Source: Nemertoderma westbladi
Taxonomy: Eukaryota; Xenacoelomorpha; Nemertodermatida; Nemertodermatidae
Direction: 5' to 3'
Assembly (NCBI GenBank): GCA_032718475.1
Contig: JAUCBJ010009049.1
Location: 1-64,000, forward strand
Length of the DNA: 64,000 nucleotides
Within the stretch, counting starts at the first letter, position 1. Each line of letters opens with the position of its first letter. Shown in pieces: positions 9,178 through 20,888 of the stretch. The notes below the pieces were generated by a model that saw only the letters and a list, made by a program, of their open reading frames with translations, was not told where the DNA came from and made no database searches. Made by a program: the position numbers and the translations under genes.

Positions 9178-10612
9178 TACAACCTGGTTTACTGCAAGTA
9201 GTTGTTAAGTCAGAGGTCCGTGTGGTCGTGTCCAGATCAGTTATGTCAGTATCGGTGGCGCCTGCGTTAGCAACGCAAGTCTGTCGTAGTGCCGTCTGTA
9301 CAATTGGACCACAGGAGTGTGAAGGAGAATTATCTATCGTGTTAGTCAATAAACTACACGTACTCAAAACGTCGTCCTCCTGGTCACTTACCTCTAGTGA
9401 ACGTATTGGTGCTCTAGTATACCAACCTATGGGAGTTCTACATGCGTAGGGGTTGCCCGCTGTAATAACAGATGGGCGTGTCTCCCATACCTGATGTAAG
9501 TTAAACTGGTCTGTCACAATTAACATCGCGATGGAACGATAATTGACAGGACATTCCAGTATTCCAAGGTGTCGGAAATACTTACGATCTTCCGGTGATT
9601 GCTCTGGCACAGGGCCGAGCAAGTTACTAAAGTCCTTCATAGCTTCAAAGGTCAAATTTCTTACCGGAAGTAATGAGCGCTCCTCCTTGCTGTGTTCTGC
9701 TTTGGAAAGAAGAGTGTCTAAGGTTAGTTTTACTCTCGTCACAGGAATCGCTCTCTTACCATGCATGCTGCTTACAGTATACTGAGCAGTCTTACCTTGA
9801 CTCATGTCAGTAACCACGTCGGCTACTTGTTCGTCGACATAACTATGCGATGACGCAGAGTCTAAGATAGCGTATATACGCTTGCTCCCTCGGGTTCCAG
9901 TAATCTTTATAGGAATCACGCCAAACCCTTTCAATTGGTTCTGTGTGAGGAGTGTTATCAATGGCTGTTCCTCACCCGCATGCACGTAAAATGTGTCGTC
10001 TTCCTCCTTGTCCTCGTCCGATGATTCCGATTGATCCATACAATCCGTGTAGAAAGTACGAATCTCGCGTGACGCACGCTCCTTATAAAGCGCGTCGCAT
10101 CTAGCCGCTTTATCTGGATACTCTCGTCGAAAGCGTTTGGTCGGAGTATGACTCGTCGTGTGGAGTAACGCGTCGTGGTTGCGTCCACACTGAGGACATG
10201 TATCGTTGCTCGGGCAATCCTTCCGGACGTGTCCTGGCTTCATACATCTCCAGCAGGAATCTAACAATCGAATCTGGAGTCTCCTCTCTTCGATTCCTAA
10301 CTCCTTAAAAGCGCGACACCCACAAAGTTTATGTCCGCTATAATTTCTGCCGTTCCGCTTACAGTATGAGCATCCCACAAAGTCCGCCGGCAACTGTTGT
10401 CGTGGCTGTGTGGTGCCGATAGGCATCAGAACTTTAGAAGTCTCAGTAGGGGTGGCGTAGGTAACGGCTTTCGCGTTCGTCGGAAATGGTTTGGTCCGAG
10501 TCGGCGCAGAAATAGCTATCCCTTCTGCCGCGATATGGTGATCGGTATAGTTCGATCGAGTCTCAATCACGGCCTCCCGTGAAATCAGTTGGTAGACGTC
10601 GGTGAGTTTCAA
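9167..10612 (-). pseudogene. Gag zinc knuckles and aspartic protease (element A)
   Basis: The 481-codon frame starts in the end of the DUF1759-like Gag domain (MKLTDVYQLISREAV). Zinc-binding motifs follow: CSYCKRNGRNYSGHKLCGC, then CWRCMKPGHVRKDC (a canonical CX2CX4HX4C) and CPQCGRNHDALLH. Next come a D/E-rich spacer and the DUF1758-type protease with active-site ILDSASSHSYVDE. It corresponds to residues ~178-650 of the 830-codon frame of element B. The frame ends by frameshift shortly before the GRLASLP modules. Confidence 0.88.
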
Positions 10613-10909
10613 TAGCCCGCCGGCTTCTTCACGCTAGTACTCGATGCATCGCCATTCTCGTCGGACTCGATGGTGAAGTCGACCGATTATCCTAATAAGA
10701 ACCGTTGGTGCGTTAGCTTATTCGAGTTGTCCAATGGACCGTAAAGTCCCTATAGCGTTCTGTATTTCGTCCGCGAGTCATAAAAGGTCGATCGGTTTCG
10801 AAATATTGCCTCCTCTGCAGAGGTCTTCTATAATGGATTTAGCCATGGCCACGTTACCGCCGTAAATCGAATACAAACGGTCATACACCAACTCAAAGGC
10901 ATCTGGAAC
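10613..10909 (-). pseudogene. Gag capsid fragment (element A)
   Basis: In another frame, separated from the previous entry by a stop, this reads PDAFELVYDRLYSIYGGNVA, then AKSIIEDLCRGGNISKPIDL, matching the DUF1759-type capsid region of element B. Homology stops at GGCATCTGGAAC (10909), where the LTR start of element C1 begins. Confidence 0.82.
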
Positions 10910-11890
10910 TGTAAAAGCTTTTGCGGATATAATCAGTCCCTTTGCCCGCGAAGTACCGTGTAGGTGTTTTAGCGGACATAAAAGCCGTTCTTTCTGTATG
11001 TGTACTTTGGCGGACATAACAAGCCACTAATGCCGCAATATGCCAAAATCCTCTTAGCATATTGTAGCCTTGATGACTCAGATTACGACATCTACCAGCT
11101 GGTTTGCTGACATGGAAACGGCCGTTGGCCCTATGGGTTCATTGTTCGGCTTAGCAGCCAATCGGGGCGATTTTCATTTTGTGTGTGGAGATAACTCTGC
11201 AAATCGTGCTGGGCAAGATCAGTGTTGGTTTTTTCCAACTTCCTGATGCCAGAACATCGGCTGTGGAATTATTCTAAGTTTCAGACTTTAGCCAAACATT
11301 AGTAGGCTTTGATTATAGAAACGTATAACTGTTATCCTGGCACCTGGCTCAACTCAAACATATCATACCATACCATACGAGTCAACAATTGGTACCAGTA
11401 CCAGTACACACCGCATTATTTTACTGCTATTTACTGTCGGTTATTAATTGTATCAGTTGATGGAATATTGTTATATTTGGAGAATATCGATAAATAACCA
11501 TAAAACCCCAATCTTCTTGATATACTGAAGGTTAGAGACCGGTTACATATAACAATTGCGACTTACATTTTATTGGTTTGGAGTGAATCTAATGCTATTT
11601 CATAGGCACTACATGAGTCAATTGCTGTTCTCTTTATGTATGATCAAATTCAGTGACGGTCGGCAGATCAGTGTGCAGTATTGTGCGGTACCGGTAGTGT
11701 GCAGGAGTGTGACTGATAACAAAGCATCTCCTAAAGAATGCGCCTTATACGTGAATCATAAGCCATACCGTTGTGTTTATTATAAATCATAACTCTGTTT
11801 ATATATTTAGAGTGCCACGTCCTAAAGGAACTGTTAATATTTCCCGAAAGTGAATAATATTAGTCAGAGATTATATATTAACGATCAATC
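10910..11890 (+). repeat. 5' LTR of element C1 (3' boundary uncertain)
   Basis: Diverged from, but alignable with, 45411-46400 and 63033-64000: TGTAAAAGCTTTTGCGG at the start, GTGTACTTTGG, AGCCAATCGGGGCG, TTAGCCAAACATTAGTAGGC, ACCGGTTACATATAAC, and AGTGCCACGTCCTAAAGGAACTG. It begins with TG, as LTRs usually do. The 3' boundary cannot be set because the only 3' LTR copy in the window runs off its end. Confidence 0.7.
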
Positions 11891-12389
11891 GAATAATACA
11901 GTAGGCTTACACCGCAATAAGGTCAAAGCATCCAAATCCAGTCTTCCGAGTATATCCAGCGGGTGAATGGTCGCGCATAGGCTGGCTTCGGCTAATGTAG
12001 TGTATCAAATACTTGTCATAGGCTAAAGTCGATTTACAAACTAAAAGACACCTGAAATTAGCGGGTTAAACTGCTAAAGGTCTAAAAGCACGAACAATAA
12101 CAGTTATTGCTTCTTTATTGCAACGTAAGCAATAAAGTCGAAAGTCCGGTCGAACGGTAACCTGTACCGGTACTGCTGTAGGCCTGTAGGCCCAACTGCC
12201 CGAACCGGTACTTATAGTACAGGTATATCAGTATTATTCGATTTTGATAATTATATACCGGTAGTTCTTGATACTTAATCAGGTACTGCAGCCCTGGTTT
12301 TTTATTGGGATTTTACTTATTTCTGTCAGTTTTATTTATTTGTAAGTTAATATTGAGCAGAAGACGTGTAAGCCTGCTCAGATTGTTCA

Positions 12390-12970
12390 GATAATTTGTA
12401 GGCTGGACTGTTGTCTGACTGTTGTTAGGTCTGAAGAGATTGCGGTGTGTGTAGAGTGTATGTCCGATAAAGTACCAGTTAGGAATGTAGGGGCATCTTG
12501 AGTTGTAAGGTAAATCCCCCCCGAAAGAAAAAGTCGTACTACTAGGTTAGAACTCATACTAACTAACCTTTTCGGAATCTGCATATACTGTAGTTTATTT
12601 AGGCTTGATAGTAGTCTGCCAACGTTTAGTCTGTATTTTGTTTGTGTAGTCTGTGCAGGTACCGTAATATTTATTATTCAGACAATTTGTAGGCTGGATT
12701 GTTGTCTGGCTGTTGTTAGGTCTGAAGAGATTGCGGCGTGTGTAGAGTGTCTGTCCGATAAAGTACCAGTTAGGAACGTAGGGGCATCTTGAGCTGTAAG
12801 GTAAATCCCCCCCCGAAAGAATAAGTCGTACTACTAGGTTAGAACGCATACTAACTAACCATTTCGGAATCTGCACATACTGTAGTTTATTTAGGCTTGA
12901 TAGTAGTCTGCCAGCGTTTGGTTTGTATTTTGTTTGAGTATTCTGTACGGGTAGCGTAATATTTATCATT
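12390..12970 (+). repeat. Tandem duplication in C1 leader, ~291-bp unit
   Basis: GTAGGCTGGA recurs at 12398 and 12689. Both units contain TGTCCGATAAAGTACCAGTTAG, GTAAATCCCCCCC and TAAGTCGTACTACTAGGTTAG. The same duplication is present in C2 (46951-47530, 288-bp step), so it predates both copies. Confidence 0.88.
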
Positions 12971-13918
12971 CAGAGTTTATGCGATTATTCGTAACATTCA
13001 TATCCCCAAGTTTATTCCTACAGTAATTGTGCTTGTTATACATACCGTTATAGTTAAATTAACCCCGGTACTACATCAGGGCTGCTCGGCGTAGGTAAAG
13101 ACTGGTGATTTTGTGCTCTGGTCACTCCGGCAGATACCGTGGTTCTTTTAGCTGTACAAGTATTTTTAACTGCTGGTTATTTGTTATACAAGTACTTGTA
13201 CCTAATTTAGGGTTTAGTGTACAGTGCTTTCCGAAGGTAATTAGTGTGTAGGCAGTATATTTGTGTTATAAAGTGGTTAATAGGCACGTTGGCTCTGGTA
13301 GGCCATGGTAATTAACTTCTAGGTGGGAACACTCCGTGAAACATAACGTAGTACTTATAGCGATACGGCTATAAGTTGTCAGACGGTGGTATTTTCCTAT
13401 CTGGACAACGCAATATATTTACTACTGCATATTATTTTCAAATACCGTAGTATCCTGTCCGTTGTAATAACCAGATGTTCTAACCCTTTGTTAGGCTGGT
13501 TTGTAGATTCCCTGTAAAATTAACCCTAAAAATTCGTAAGTGTAATTTTTTGTGTTTATTTAGAGATTGTTATCTCACCCGTATTGTACGTAATCTGTAG
13601 TAATAAGTAACTTAGGCATGTATAATTATTTGTTTTAGTGTCCAACAAGTAGCACCGCACTGAGAGCATATAGCTTATGTGCAGTAACTCCTTCTCAGAA
13701 ATAATAACATTTATTTCAAATATTGTAACAAAACCCATTAAACGGGTATATATATATTATAAATCAACTCAAATAGATTTATAAAATAGTAGGCCTGTCA
13801 TACAACAATTAGGTCTTAATATCAGTTGGACTACTGCTTAAATAACGGTAATAAAGTAAAGTAAAGTAACTAAGTAACCCTTAAAATTCAGAAATTCAAT
13901 TATTCTAAAATAATTGAC

Positions 13919-14167
13919 ATACTGGTATTTACAATAGGCTTATTATATTTATTCTATAAATCTAAACTGAAATTATATACCGGTATTCTGTAATTAATTC
14001 TAGTCTATAATTATACTTATATATACTATAAGTGTAAGCTGTATACCGGTATTCACGATAGGCTTATTATATATTTATATATATTTGTGCTGAAATTATA
14101 TACCGGTATTCTGTGACAAACCTAGTCTGTAATAATACTTATATATACTATAAGTGTATACCGGTAT
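13919..14167 (+). promoter_or_regulatory. Five phased ATACCGGTAT palindromes (C1 leader)
   Basis: Sites at 13919 (variant ATACTGGTAT), 13977, 14043, 14100 and 14158, at steps of 58, 66, 57 and 58 bp, just upstream of the gag start at 14307. The core resembles the AACCGGTT half-site pair of Grainyhead/CP2 factors. A regulatory role is inferred only from its conservation with C2. Confidence 0.45.
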
Positions 14168-14306
14168 TCTAAAATATTGTGTATATATATCACGTTACAC
14201 TGAGTCACAGTATCGATAATTAATTACTAGGCTAACAGTCATACTGAATTACTAGACTTGCTTTAACTGTAATTATAGCAGTAGGCATTCAACTGTACAA
14301 ACAAAC

Positions 14307-15080
14307 ATGTCTGACACAAAGCAGAACCTGTCAGACAGTCTCATAGATATAACCATCTGTGACCCAGACAGGAGTGTAGAACGTGTGAGACCAAAGTTCA
14401 ACTCACCTCCTACTGTAAGAAAGGTCATCCCTCCAGTAGTAGTATCAGACCCTAGGCTAATCCAATACCGTAGGTCTATCATAGGCACCCGGGCTCAAGT
14501 CAAGCAAGATCAAGAAGCAGAAGCAGCTGTCAAACAGCAGCAACACCCTAGCCAGGAACTTATTTCTCAGCGGCCTGACAGCTCCAGTAGTTCGGATACT
14601 GTAGAGCTGACATCCGAGCGCGGAGCAAAGATGGCAGATGCGGTTTATTCGGATTCTCTTCTCATCCTTCCTGCAGCCGTACTCACTAGGGTATTGATTG
14701 CGGTGGATGAACACCAAATTTATTGGGCAAGAGGTAGGCGATCCACCAAGGATAGTTATACGGGATACACAAGGGAGGAACTGAAGTCTATTGTCGAGTC
14801 GCAATGGAACTTCCCCGAACCCGGACTCCCATTTGACTTATCAGAAGCTGCCTGGGCAGAGCTGGCTGAGCGCACAGCCCATAGAGAATCAACAGACACT
14901 ACCCTCTCTCAAGTGGAAAGCGAAGTGACAGCAGAGAAACCGCAGACGAGGGACGCTATAGACATCTATCTGTCAGACTATCAAAGATTTCTAGGTGATG
15001 AAGAGTTGAGGAGACGGCTGGCTGGACTTCGCCCTAATAGTGAAGGAGCCAAGCTTGTGTTGGACGAAATAGATGTGTAA
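14307..15080 (+). pseudogene. Gag N-terminal region (element C1)
   Basis: It starts with MSDTKQNLSDSLIDITICDP, closely matching the C2 start at 48872; the shared MSDT...DPDRS pattern also links it to element B. The context ACAAACATGTC is acceptable. The middle section present in C2 (about 49410-49735) is missing, so W-A joins directly to ELAERTA. The frame ends at an in-frame stop after LDEIDV. From 15081 to 15280 degraded frames continue the coiled-coil region, and most of the A/E/K/R repeats seen in C2 are absent. Confidence 0.82.
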
Positions 15081-15280
15081 ATGTTAGCTGCAAACCAAGC
15101 TAAATTTGATGAATGCCTCCGCATCGCTAGAGTCCAAGAAGAACAAGTGAAGAAAAAACGTATAGAAGACAGAAAGACAGCAGCAGCGGCAGAGGCAGAA
15201 GCGGAAAGAAAGGCGGCGATAGCAGCGGAGGACATAGATCTCGTCTAAGTAGGCGTAGAAGAACGTCTCACTGTCAGAAA

Positions 15281-16756
15281 TTGCCTAATTTGCCCCCAGC
15301 TGTTAGAAGGCAAATAGCTAGCACAGACTTAGGAAGTACAGAACCCACAGACCAAATTATTAGGGCAGTAAGACTCCCTACTATAGTAGATGAGCCTGAA
15401 ATAATTAGGCCTGTTCTTGAAGCCACCCCTTCGGTGATAGAGACACATGTACTCCCCGAACCTACCTCTAAATTCCCTTTGCATAGCACTAAATTGCCTG
15501 TGCCCAGCGGAACAGCCAATGAGACAGTTCCTGTCCTGGACTCCGAGCGAAATATCCATGATTTTTCGCCTGTTGTTTCCCGTCCACCCGCTACTATGTT
15601 GGCGACACCCGCTTCAGCGGTCGAGTGGGTGGATGAGAGACGGCGGGGGATGGATCTCCTGCTCGGGCAGATGCAGGAGACTGTTCAGCAGTTCAAGGGC
15701 ACAGTAAGGGAAAGTAGGTTAGAGTTGCAAGAAGTGCAGCAAAGTATTGCGTTAGAACGCGATAAATTAGTAAATATACAAAAGGGTATACCACCACCCC
15801 CTGTAACCATGTGTCAACCTGTTAGGTCTGAAGTATTTCATGCGCAAGGTGTGGAGCCTACACGCATCTATACTGCTAGTGAATTAGAAACTCCTATAGT
15901 AAACCCTATTAAGGGTAATTATAAACCTGTTGATAATAATATTCCATATAGACCTGATGATAATCCGAGAAATTTATATACCGATAACTCGATATTAAAT
16001 AACACGATGGCCCAAGAAAGCTTTACGCGTCAAATGGCTAGAACCGAAGCCCGTCAAGCGGTCAAAGTTGGAGAGATCGTCAAGTTCAATGGAGATGAGA
16101 TGAAAAGGTTACCTTTTAATGAATATTACAAAGATAACATACAGAACTCTGTACTATCTAACGGAGAGAAACTTAGATTCCTCAGCGAGTGTTTGGAAGG
16201 ACCTCCCAAGTTAATGGCGTTAAAGTTTATTGGACATCCAGATGGATTAAAACAAGTTTGGGATACATTAAACATCAGGTATGGTAATAGGAATAACATA
16301 GCTAGGTATTTGTATGCAAAATTGGTAGCCCCCCGAAAGTTCATTAGTAGCGGGATTATAGAGTTTTCCGATGAGATTCAGGAGGTCTGTAGACAATTAG
16401 ATTGGCTAGGTAAGTCTCATGAATATCAGAGTTCCATGGTTATTGGAGCCGTGGCCTCTACTTTACCAAAGGGTGGAGTAGGTACACGCTGGGACAAGAA
16501 AGTGTTATATATGATGGAGCAAAAACGACGAGACCCTACCATGGCTGATCTCATGTCATTCTTAGATGGAGAAGTAAAATTACAACTCCTAAAGCAGTCC
16601 AGAGAGAAAACACCAGAAAATAAGGTAAGTGAGAAACCCGTTTCTAGGAGAAAGGTAACACCAGTGTGTTATATCGACAACGGCAAAAGCCAAGCTTCTC
16701 AAGAAGAGGACAGGAAAGACACTGAAAGATCTTACACCGACAGTGAGTCCCCTTAA
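15281..16756 (+). pseudogene. Gag capsid-like region (element C1)
   Basis: The 491-codon frame includes a P/V/E-rich stretch, a short predicted coiled coil (QETVQQFKGTVRESRLELQE) and a DUF1759-like domain: VKVGEIVKFNGDEMKRLPFN, then SNGEKLRFLSECLEGPPKL, RYGNRNNIARYLYAKL and EVCRQLDWLGKSHEYQSS. This domain packages the element RNA in the particle. The CCHC zinc-knuckle segment of C2 (about 51990-52580) has been deleted at ~16755, so this copy has no nucleocapsid fingers. Confidence 0.85.
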
Positions 16757-16824
16757 CTACTCTTGACAGACAACCATCTTGGAAAGCACCAACTTCCAAC
16801 GTATAAATCCGATAATTTCCCATA

Positions 16825-17358
16825 GTGCAGTTGAGAGTCCACGGTCCTGACAAAAGTTATATAGTGAACGCCCTCCTTGACTCTGGCAGCACAGGAACAT
16901 TCATCGACAAAGAACTAGCCAAAGACATCTTTGCTGGACAACCCAAGTTCCGAACTAAGTTAAACATGTCAGGAATTATGCAGGTTTGGAAATCTACAAT
17001 AATTGCAGATTATTATGTAGGTGCATTGTCCACCCCCCAGGATGAATTAGGAGAACACAGTATAAGGTCAGTAAAAATGGTGGCGATAAAGAACTTGGCT
17101 ACCAGCCAAGTGGAACCTTATAACTGGGACGAGGACGAGTGCACCCAGCAGCTTAAGATACCTAGATTCAACACAGACTACCCTGGAGTGCAAATACTCA
17201 TCAGCCAAAACGCGCATGAGGCACTAGAGACATTGGAGAAACGGCCTGCTCAACCGCAACCACTACAAACCTATGTGGGAAGAACTAGAGTAGGTTGGTA
17301 CTTTGCTGGCCCTTCAAAAGTTAATGCTTACTTTAACCAGCGTTTCAGACATGTCTGA
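16825..17358 (+). pseudogene. Aspartic protease (element C1)
   Basis: The frame reads VNALLDSGSTGTFIDKELA, the D-S-G active-site triad of a DUF1758-type retropepsin, and ends with TRVGWYFAGPSKV. It is colinear with 52639-53043. At ~17335 homology with C2 stops and an unrelated segment begins. Confidence 0.85.
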
Positions 17359-17690
17359 AGTTATAAACTGCAAAAACTAATTTCTGCAATGCAAAGAAAT
17401 TAAAGCTTTTAATTAAATGAAAATAGCAAATATTTGTTTACCTCTTAAATTAGAAAGCTTAATTTATTAAAATTGATAAAAAAATGTCAAATATTGAAAT
17501 ATAATTAAGAAACGTCTCCATTGATCACAAAATAGTGTTTAAATAGAACCGTCACCGAATATTCTAAAAACGCGAAAATCGGAGTGGAGAGGAAGCGAGC
17601 AGAGTGGAGTAGGGGGGGCGGGCCGTACCTGAAATCGCAAAGGGCCTGAGCGCGTGGGCGCGAGGATTGAATCAAGGTAAGAACCCGGGT
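17340..17690 (+). other. Foreign insert between protease and RT (C1)
   Basis: Absent from C2. The first part is AT-rich. The second (17570-17690) is GC-rich with GGGGGGCGGGCC and a donor-like CAAG|GTAAGAAC at ~17674. It could be a captured promoter/first-exon fragment or another repeat; it has no coding frame that I recognise. Confidence 0.55.
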
Positions 17691-18461
17691 TTTAAATGTG
17701 CAGGAAAAGCCAAAGAACGGGTCTACCAAGTAAAGGAATGGGAAGAGGAGAGCAGTGAGGTGGACGACCCAACTGAGGGAACACCATACTCCTCAGATAA
17801 TGACGATATCCACCAACTCTTCGACGAAGAGAATGCAATCGACCTCCTTACGGAAAACGAAACTTGGCAAAACCAAGTGAACCTATGTCAACTCATTCGT
17901 CCATCAGGACAAATCAACTATAACGACGAACTGAATGACGTGATAGATCGCTACAATGCGAGGACTCGAGATGAACACGCCGTACGATTCTTTACTCAAG
18001 AGGCTGTAGAGCCCAACTCCTACGATAAGGCCCTATCGGTAGAAGAAGAAAGAGCCAAGCAGATCCAGGAGACAACTACACGTTTTCTTAAAGATCAAGG
18101 TAGATATGAAATCGGTCTACCATTTCGAAAGCGAGAACCTAAATTTATAAACAATCGACCCTTGGCAGAGAAAAGAATTGCGCAACTACATCGACGCCTT
18201 ACGGCAAATGCTTCAGCTAAAGAAATGTACAAAACTCAGTTGAAGAAATTTATTAACAAAGGATATGCGGAGCGAGTACCGGAAGAAACACCCATAACTG
18301 AGAGAACGTACTATCTAACACATCATTACGTTCCCAAACCCGGTAAACCCCATGAAGTCCGTGTCGATTTGACGGCTCCGCCCTATACATGGGCCAATCC
18401 CTCAATTCCGAGTTGTTACCAGGACCCAACTTACTCCAATCCTTGTTGGGAATACTCTTAA
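17667..18461 (+). pseudogene. Pol N-terminal region and RT start (element C1)
   Basis: The frame runs from an acidic spacer (EGTPYSSDNDDIHQLFDEEN) to the RT entry: RYEIGLPFRKREPKFINNRP, YKTQLKKFINKGYAERVP and YYLTHHYVPKPGKPHEVR, where a frame break occurs. It matches 53170-53810. The spacer is typical of the protease-RT junction of BEL/Pao polyproteins. Confidence 0.85.
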
Positions 18462-19984
18462 GATTACGACAATATTCCATCGCTTTCGCCTCCGATATAG
18501 AAGGAATGTTCTTACAAGTCAAGGCGCTGGATAGGGATTGAGACAGCCTAAGATTTCTGTGGTGGCCTGAAGGAGACCTCAACCAGAAACCGGTGGAGTA
18601 CTGGATGACCATCCAGGCTTTTGGGATCATCCCAAGCCCTTCAAACGCCTGCTCAGTAGTGCGGACCACTGCTGATGACAACCGGGACGCCTTCTCTAAA
18701 GAGGTGATTGACAACATCAAACGGGATATATACATGGACGACAATTTAAAGTCCCTCCCATCAGTAGAAGAAGCCATTGATGTCGCCAAAGGAACGGTAG
18801 AGTGCTTGAAAAGAGGTGGATTTCGATTGACTAAATTCACCAGCAACTCCCGTGAGTTTCTGGAATCGATTCCGGTAGAAGACCGAGGAGCAAAGGATCT
18901 AGACCTGATCAAGGACGATCTTCCAGAAACCAAGACGCTTGGTTTGAAATGGTACACAGAGAGAGATATCCTGTTTTTTCAGCTAAAACAGCAAGATAAT
19001 CAAGTTCGGACTAAACGGATTTGTTTAAGTATCCTGAGCACTTATTTCGATCCATTAGGATTTATTAGCCCAGTTATATTGATTGCTCGGAGTTTAGTAC
19101 AACAAATGTGGCTTGAAAACCACTCATGGGACGATCCACTTAAGGGAGAACTATTAAAGAAGTGGATGAAATGGGAAGATTCTCTACCATCAATCGAGAA
19201 CTTTATAATTTCACGTTCATATTTTGGACATGTTCTCCCTACGTATTCCTATCAACTCCATGTGTTTGGAGATGCCAGCGATATGGGAATAGGTATAGTA
19301 GCATACCTCAGAGTTGAAACTCCGGATGGAATCAAAGACGCCTTGGTTACCTCTAAGGCCTTGATTAACAACAAGTTGAAGGTTCCTCGAGCGGAGTTAA
19401 AAGCGGCTCTATACGCTACAGCCATCAGCCGGAATGTAACAGGACAGATCGATTATCCACTGGAGAAAACTGTTTATTTGACCGATGCTTTACTCGCGTT
19501 GGAGTATATAACCAATGAAGTCTCTCAGTTCAGCGTCTTTGTTACCAACAGAGTAGCCATTATTCTTAGTCGCACGAAGATAGATCAATGGAGATATTGC
19601 CCTGGTACGATTAATCCAGCCAACATCGCCTCCAGGGGAGCAACTCCACAGGAACTGATAGATACTCCAGACTGGTTCGGTGGACCCGACTTCCTGAGCA
19701 AGGAAGAGGATGAATGGCCTCCTCACCTTACTACGGCGGAGATTAGACAAGCCAAGGGAGCGGAGAAAGTCAAACCTAAAACCCGGGCGAGTAAATCAAA
19801 GTTATTTAAACCTGTGATAGATCTGTCGGTACTACACACTTCCGAAGACGACGCTTTGGATCCACAATTCCCCGCCACAAATAATAAGTCTGTTGTGGAA
19901 ATCAGAGAGAGAGATTGGAAATCTGGAACGCCAGACGTCTCGCAAGGACTCTCACCCCGGCTGCAGAGAGCGATACATCACTAG
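18462..19984 (+). pseudogene. Reverse transcriptase and RNase H (element C1)
   Basis: Bases 18462-18592 are RT in a broken frame (a TGA replaces a codon at ~18540). From 18593 a 463-codon frame carries IYMDDNLKSLPS, the Y-M-D-D catalytic box with both aspartates, LSTYFDPLGFISPVILIARS, and an RNase H with LHVFGDASDMGIGIVAY, KVPRAELKAALYA, a TDALLALEY segment and CPGTINPANIASRG. The C-terminal half is the pre-integrase linker. It ends at a stop next to the integrase deletion. Confidence 0.88.
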
Positions 19985-20066
19985 AATTCCTGGAATCGGC
20001 TCTGTAAGGCTGTTACATATTTAAAGCGATGTTTTCATCATCGCTCGCTTTGGAACTAGTAACACG

Positions 20067-20888
20067 ATGAAATCTGATAAGGGAACAAACTTCATTGGTG
20101 CCAACAATGAAATCAAGGCTTACGTCAAAGATTGGAACCAAAGACAGGTGGACGATCAGCTAAGGGTAACAGCGTCTAGCTGGACCTTCAACGCCGCCAA
20201 TGCCCCTTGGTGGGGAGGAAGTTGGGAGAGATTAATCAGGAGCGTGAAGACCGCATTTCACTTTATAGTGCCGTGCCGCGCGTATCTCACCGACGAACTT
20301 TTGCGGACGTTAATGGAGGAAATCGCAGCCTATCTCAATGAGAGACCGCTTATGCCAGTCTCATCGAGTCCCGATTCCCTGGAAGTGCTAACACCCACGC
20401 ACTTCCTACTGAAAAAACCTGTAGCCATGCTCCCACGATCGGAAATCACAGACAGAGACGAATACTGCCAGCAAACTTGGCAACTTATGCAGTTGTTATC
20501 CCGTCGTTTTGCTGACCAATTCGAAAAACATTCTCTGCCCACGCTACAACTTCGAACTAAGTGGTTTGCGCAGCAAAAAAACGTCAGCGCCGGAGACATG
20601 GTCCTTATTATGGATTTAGATCTTCCACGTAAGCGGTGGCAGACAGGTCGTATTATCGAGACTCATATCTCGGATGATGGTTTAGTGCGATCGGTAGAAC
20701 TCGTCGTCATGCAACGTAACTTTAAGAAACCGGGAATTGTCTTCGAGACGCAACAGCTCAACCGCCCAATTGGTCGTTTATGTTTACTGGAAAAAAACAG
20801 AGAACTCTCCGGAAACTATGGAAGGCAAGATACTCTTCCCACGATCACTTCCCTAATCCAACCAACATCTAGGGGCTCCCCAACGTAA
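20067..20888 (+). pseudogene. Integrase C-terminal part (element C1)
   Basis: About 730 bp are missing compared with 55475-56205, taking out the HHCC zinc domain and the first catalytic aspartate. What remains starts at MKSDKGTNFIGANNEIKAYV (second aspartate) and includes WWGGSWERLIRSVKTAF (the glutamate) and a DUF5641-like C-terminal domain (AGDMVLIMDLDLPRKRWQTG). It ends at RGSPT and TAA, as in C2. It is non-functional. Confidence 0.87.

Larger units (their letters stand above)
7411..10909 (-). mobile_element. Element A: truncated BEL/Pao retrotransposon, family A/B
   Basis: This is a minus-strand partial copy of the family represented by element B (about 37126-42165 there), highly similar at the nucleotide level. 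It lacks the 3' part of integrase, has an internal deletion at ~7604 relative to B, and is cut inside gag at 10909 by the 5' end of element C1. No LTRs remain. Unlike B it keeps the YVDD RT catalytic box, but frameshifts make it a fossil. Confidence 0.88.
11891..14306 (+). other. Untranslated leader of element C1
   Basis: About 2.4 kb without a supportable gene. It holds a direct duplication of about 291 bp (first unit ~12390-12680, second ~12681-12970) and five ATACCGGTAT-type palindromes (13919-14167). The primer-binding site was not identified. Part of this region may belong to the LTR. Confidence 0.7.

Noticed and set aside
9222-9449. Plus-strand frames over A and B gag/pol (for example 9222-9449 and 40331-40705)
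   Set aside because: They are antisense shadows of the minus-strand polyprotein frames and show no independent motifs.
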